Shown here piece by piece: positions 18,263 through 21,261 of a stretch of DNA of 21,261 bases. The notes under the pieces are model-generated. The model was not told the DNA's origin and made no database searches. It was given only the letters and a program-made list of their open reading frames with translations. The DNA comes from Reticulitermes lucifugus (taxonomy: Eukaryota; Arthropoda; Insecta; Blattodea; Rhinotermitidae), in the NCBI GenBank assembly GCA_026260175.1, contig JAKCWW010010669.1, positions 1 through 21,261 on the forward strand. The letters are read 5' to 3'. A program made the position numbers and the translations under genes. The stretch's first letter is position 1; the number at the start of each line of letters is the position of its first letter.

Positions 18263-19084
18263 GGCAACATGTCCTTTTAGGAATGATAAAGTTTTGGGTA
18301 CCACCGGTTGTGGGGAAGTGCAGTATATATGCGACGGGCACTTTTTTACATCGTCGGAAGGCTCGGCCTGGCAGACATATGGCACACCGCCAGAGGGAGT
18401 GGCTCTATGCTTCATCGTATACATAGAAGAATCGCGCAACGCGAAGATGTCTTCGTGATTACTCTCAGGCACACCACTTACATGCCAAGTATCAAGCGTC
18501 GTGTTCCCACGGACTCATCGACTGTAGTGTGCATAACAGTAACGAGCATTACATTCTGCCTCAAAATCCCATTTACTTGGCCTTTCTCCTACTCATGTCG
18601 CATATTTTTACTGCAGAATTCAGAGTTATATTCGTCCAATCTATGTTGCCTGCGCGGCCCTTACACGTGTTCCTACATACATAAACCTTTCGAATACGCC
18701 GGAAACTATAAGTACCACCTGCTTTAACATTAAGAACTCTGCATTTTGTCCACGCATTGTACTCTACCTATATATCTCATTCAGAATCAGAAGCCATAAT
18801 TTCTTTAACAGCATTAACTCGTTGCTCTTGGTAACTGAGATCCAGCGTTTTCTGTTGGTAAGAATTGAATCTTTATGAAACACTGTTTAGACGAAATTCA
18901 GGTATCAGCATGCCGTAACTAATGTGAGGGAAGGCTCTATCTTACAACTGTTCATAAAACGTCAGACAAAAACGTGAATCAACAGATCCTTTCTGTAAAC
19001 ACCCAGGCTAAGGAGCATTACTCAGACCCTGGACAACATCCATGAACCAAACTCACGTACAGGAGTGCAGACAGAGGCAGCATG
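18263..19084. other. Anonymous non-coding stretch
   Basis: Overlapping frames on both strands at 18242-18727 (up to 139 codons) show no recognisable domain. No RNA gene or repeat family was identified. Confidence 0.45.
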
Positions 19085-19140
19085 TTCCTTCGAAACGTTG
19101 GTAAATTCGTCGAGACTACAAGGTGTCACAACCTGGCGCT
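19085..19140 (+). mobile_element. Retroelement 3' tail fragment (GAAACGTTGGTA type), copy 2
   Basis: TTCGAAACGTTGGTAAATTC followed by GACTACAAGGTGTCACAACC (19089-19131) repeats the order seen at 12682-12725: GAAACGTTGGTA, then GACTRCA, then a CAAC/AAAC block. It is only a scrap of the 3' end. Confidence 0.5.
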
Positions 19141-19564
19141 CGCCGGAAACGCTGCACAATAGTAGTATTTTGCTGTCCAGTCATTCCATTCAAGGACGTA
19201 GCGATGACTTTTAACTATGCAAATGCCGTAACAAAGCGTGGACATGCTTTCGCAGTTCGTTTAGACGAGTTCAGTGCGCAGCCTGTACATGCCCTCCAGT
19301 TCGGTTGGATGTGCCCGCAACTCCCTCAGGCGCCCTCTTCAATCAGATCACGTGACACACAAAAACAATCAATATGAACAAAATGTTTTGCTAATCAGTC
19401 CTAATGTTTGCGTAATCATTGGCCTTGATGTTCATTAGCTGCAAATACAAAATCAAGCTCCTATAATTGCAACGCTAACTGCGTTACCTAATCAATTCAA
19501 TTGAGCACAGTCCTACTATGAAGCTAAGAGTCGTTCAACTATTCACACATTTCACCGCATTTTA

Positions 19565-19690
19565 TGAAAGCTGGAGACTGATTATTGTTGTTCACAGAAA
19601 CCCGACATCGGTCCCTGCTCTGAACCATATAAATCCAGTCCATACGCTCTCCCTAAATTTTCAAGTCCAGCTGCGCATTTTCCGCGCCCC
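19565..19690 (+). repeat. Fragment of a dispersed insect repeat (NPVHTL type)
   Basis: The segment 19602-19660 has GTCCCTGCTCTGAACC, TCCAGTCCAT and CGCTCTCCCTAAATTTTCAAG and reads RNPTSVPALNH, INPVHTL and SLNFQVQL. I associate this order (CCCTGCTCTGAGCC, then TCCAGTCCATGCCCTCC) with a highly repeated insect element of unknown class. The similarity is partial and recalled, not searched. Confidence 0.4.
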
Positions 19691-20860
19691 TAATGTCTAG
19701 CGGTAAGCCTGTTAGAGTGGGATCACACCCATTGTATCGGGAACGAACGCCTCCTTCGTTTCCTTTCCAGTTCACCGTACGCAGTGAGCATGATCACCCG
19801 AACTATGTAGTTCAGACACCCTCATTACATAACCGGCGGACTACGCGTCTCTGTAAAACCTTGAAAACCAGAACTCATATCACGTTAAATTACCCACCCA
19901 CCCACAATGTGAACACCACTTCCGCTACAAGCGGAGGTCATCCAGTGTCCAAGGGCGAACTTCCTCCGGCCCTGCCACACCTTGATCAGGTAAGCAGACA
20001 GGCCGAAATAACTTTTCGCGCAATACCACTCGCGTTCTCTGCGCGTCCGCATACGCCTTTTACATATTTCATGTGGCACAACAAATTTAAATTTCGCCTG
20101 ATGTCACTTATCTGTCTCCCGACATACAGTTCAACACTACCAAAACCAGGTCTAGTAAATTTAAGTCGTCGCATTTGTGGTGTCCGTTAACGAGTTCTGA
20201 CTCTTACAAGTAAGTGCCTTCTGGAAGAGTCCGCCTTTAAATTTAATGTCTGTTTTCCGCGCCAACTCCGCTGTCACACCATACACACCACACCAGCTGC
20301 ATCTGCTGCTCGTATCACACACAAAAACACGCCCATATGTACATTACAACACATGTCAGGGGCGTACAAATCGTGGGCGCCAGGTCGCCGTGGCGACTAT
20401 AGTTCGTACGGTGCCGCCTAATATTTGTGGGTCCTCAGTATGGAACATATTTTTTGTCGCCCCTTTGACGCATATAATTAGATTTTTGGAAAATGTATTC
20501 ACCCCTGACACATGTAGTCAGCTTTGTGTGAGATTAAAGGTTAATGGTCCAACCAACACACCACAATCATGAGGTCCAAACGTTTTCTCAGCGATAAGCG
20601 CCGTACTATAAAACGGTGATTCGAACTCCAGCGGAATTACTGCTACACTGAAAATCACCACAACCCTCGACCATATGTGACAGAGGTAAATGCGAATAGT
20701 TTAAATGTCTTCTAATAAGTATATTCGTCCTATTCGGCCCAAATATGCAAAAGGATTTCCATAGGGAATCCTGAAGGAAAGAGATCACTTTCAAGACAAA
20801 CGCGCAGATATACGATTAACATTAAGGTAGGGCGCCGACATGCAATTTTTCAGTTCTGCA
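19691..20860. other. Anonymous non-coding stretch
   Basis: Contains a 165-codon plus-strand frame (19693-20190) and a 108-codon one (20246-20572), both low in recognisable protein features and with no homology I can name. AAGGTAGGGCGCCGACATGC (20824-20843) follows TTA and could be the outer end of the Harbinger element described next, but the partner end is outside the window. Confidence 0.4.
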
Positions 20861-20911
20861 ATCGTTTGATTCCGAGATGCCGTGCCCCGCTCACATATGC
20901 AATCAAACGAT
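20861..20911. repeat. Short inverted repeat upstream of the Harbinger frame
   Basis: ATCGTTTGATT (20861-20871) and AATCAAACGAT (20901-20911) are perfect inverted copies, 29 bp apart. They lie 53 bp before the transposase ATG. They may be subterminal binding sites of the transposon or just a chance hairpin. Confidence 0.6.
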
Positions 20912-20963
20912 CGGCCTACTGACGTAGCCGCACACATGCGATAGATTCCGATTCAGTTCCAAC

Positions 20964-21261
20964 ATGGACTTCGTGGAGGTGGCTTGTATCTGTGCCCTCG
21001 AAATTTCGAGAAGAAAACTGAAGATAAAAGACGATTTTGGGTGCATCCACTAACAACTCAACGCTTGTTAAAAGGACAGTTTCATAAAATTTATGAAAAT
21101 TTAAGGGCACATCCTAATAAATTTTTTGATTATTATCGTATGAGTGTGAACAGTTTTGACGAACTTCCGAAACTTGTGGGACCTTCAATAACATACCTGA
21201 ACACCAAATGGAGACAGGCTATCTCTCCAGAAGAGAGGCTATCAGTTCTAAGAGCAAAGAC
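20964..21261 (+). pseudogene. PIF/Harbinger (HARBI1-like) transposase, N-terminal part, frameshifted
   Basis: The ATG at 20964 opens MDFVEVACICALEISRRKLK. The frame then closes at 21048, while the next frame continues RRFWVHPLTTQRLLKGQFHK (from 21029), YENLRAHPNKFFDYYRMSV, NSFDELPKLVGPSIT and WRQAISPEERLSVLRAK up to the window edge. The pattern RR.WVHP, Y..LR..P.KFF.YYRMS..SFDEL..LVGP and W...ISPEERL is the N-terminal signature of insect PIF/Harbinger transposases and the related host nuclease-like HARBI1. A single missing base around 21020-21030 separates the two frames. The DDE catalytic core should lie to the right, outside the window. It is probably a decayed transposon, but a sequencing error in an intact copy cannot be excluded. 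Confidence 0.88.

Noticed and set aside
19693..20190. 165-codon plus-strand frame as a gene
   Set aside because: No motif recognised, overlapping frames on the other strand, and it begins next to repeat fragments.
1..21261. CRISPR array, phage, integron, biosynthetic or defence cluster
   Set aside because: No regularly spaced repeats, no tightly packed frames with ribosome binding sites, and all recognisable proteins are eukaryotic transposon or retroelement parts.

Overview
This window is repeat-rich, gene-poor animal DNA, most likely from an insect. I found no host protein-coding exon that I can defend, no rRNA, no functional tRNA and no prokaryotic feature. Long simple repeats, tRNA-headed SINE-like elements, truncated non-LTR retrotransposon ends and decayed Tc1/mariner and PIF/Harbinger DNA transposons all point to intergenic or intronic sequence of a large arthropod genome. 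Several repeat-encoded peptide signatures match ones I remember as highly repeated in cockroach and termite assemblies: FEVLTAV...FWDVTPC (11.2, 14.1 and 14.6 kb) and FPLQQW.RERAS (5.1 kb). Blattodea is therefore my best guess, but that is recall and not a search.

Layout. 0-4 kb: an edge (TG)n tract, two SINE-like elements with pol III A and B boxes (0.65 and 1.55 kb), a tRNA-like remnant (2.5 kb), and another SINE-like repeat ending in (TAA)n (2.84-3.12 kb). 4-5.3 kb: a (GC)n(AC)n tract, the 3' end of a LINE ORF2 on the minus strand with three internal stops, and a repeat encoding a recurrent peptide. 5.3-9.3 kb: mostly anonymous sequence with G/C homopolymers and a hammerhead-ribozyme-like fold at 7.23 kb. 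9352-10661: a complete-length mariner element on the minus strand, with inverted ends and flanking TA, whose transposase is frameshifted and has lost the first and third catalytic aspartates. 11.2-14.8 kb: three copies of a short inverted-repeat element, a LINE 3' tail, a 454-bp internally deleted Tc1/mariner derivative that keeps only the transposase C-terminus, and a second copy of the 2.84-kb SINE. 15.4-18.3 kb: an (AT)n(GT)n(G)n tract, another LINE ORF2 remnant, and three copies of a roughly 0.2-kb repeat, two in tandem. 18.3-21 kb: small repeat fragments. 20964 to the right edge: the N-terminal part of a HARBI1-like PIF/Harbinger transposase with one frameshift, continuing outside the window.

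Nothing here works as a pathway or operon. The history is one of successive insertions followed by decay. The best leads are the deletion derivative at 12973-13426, the dead mariner with both ends still recognisable, the hammerhead-like fold at 7227-7279, and the Harbinger gene cut by the window edge. I do not see a convincing undescribed biological system.
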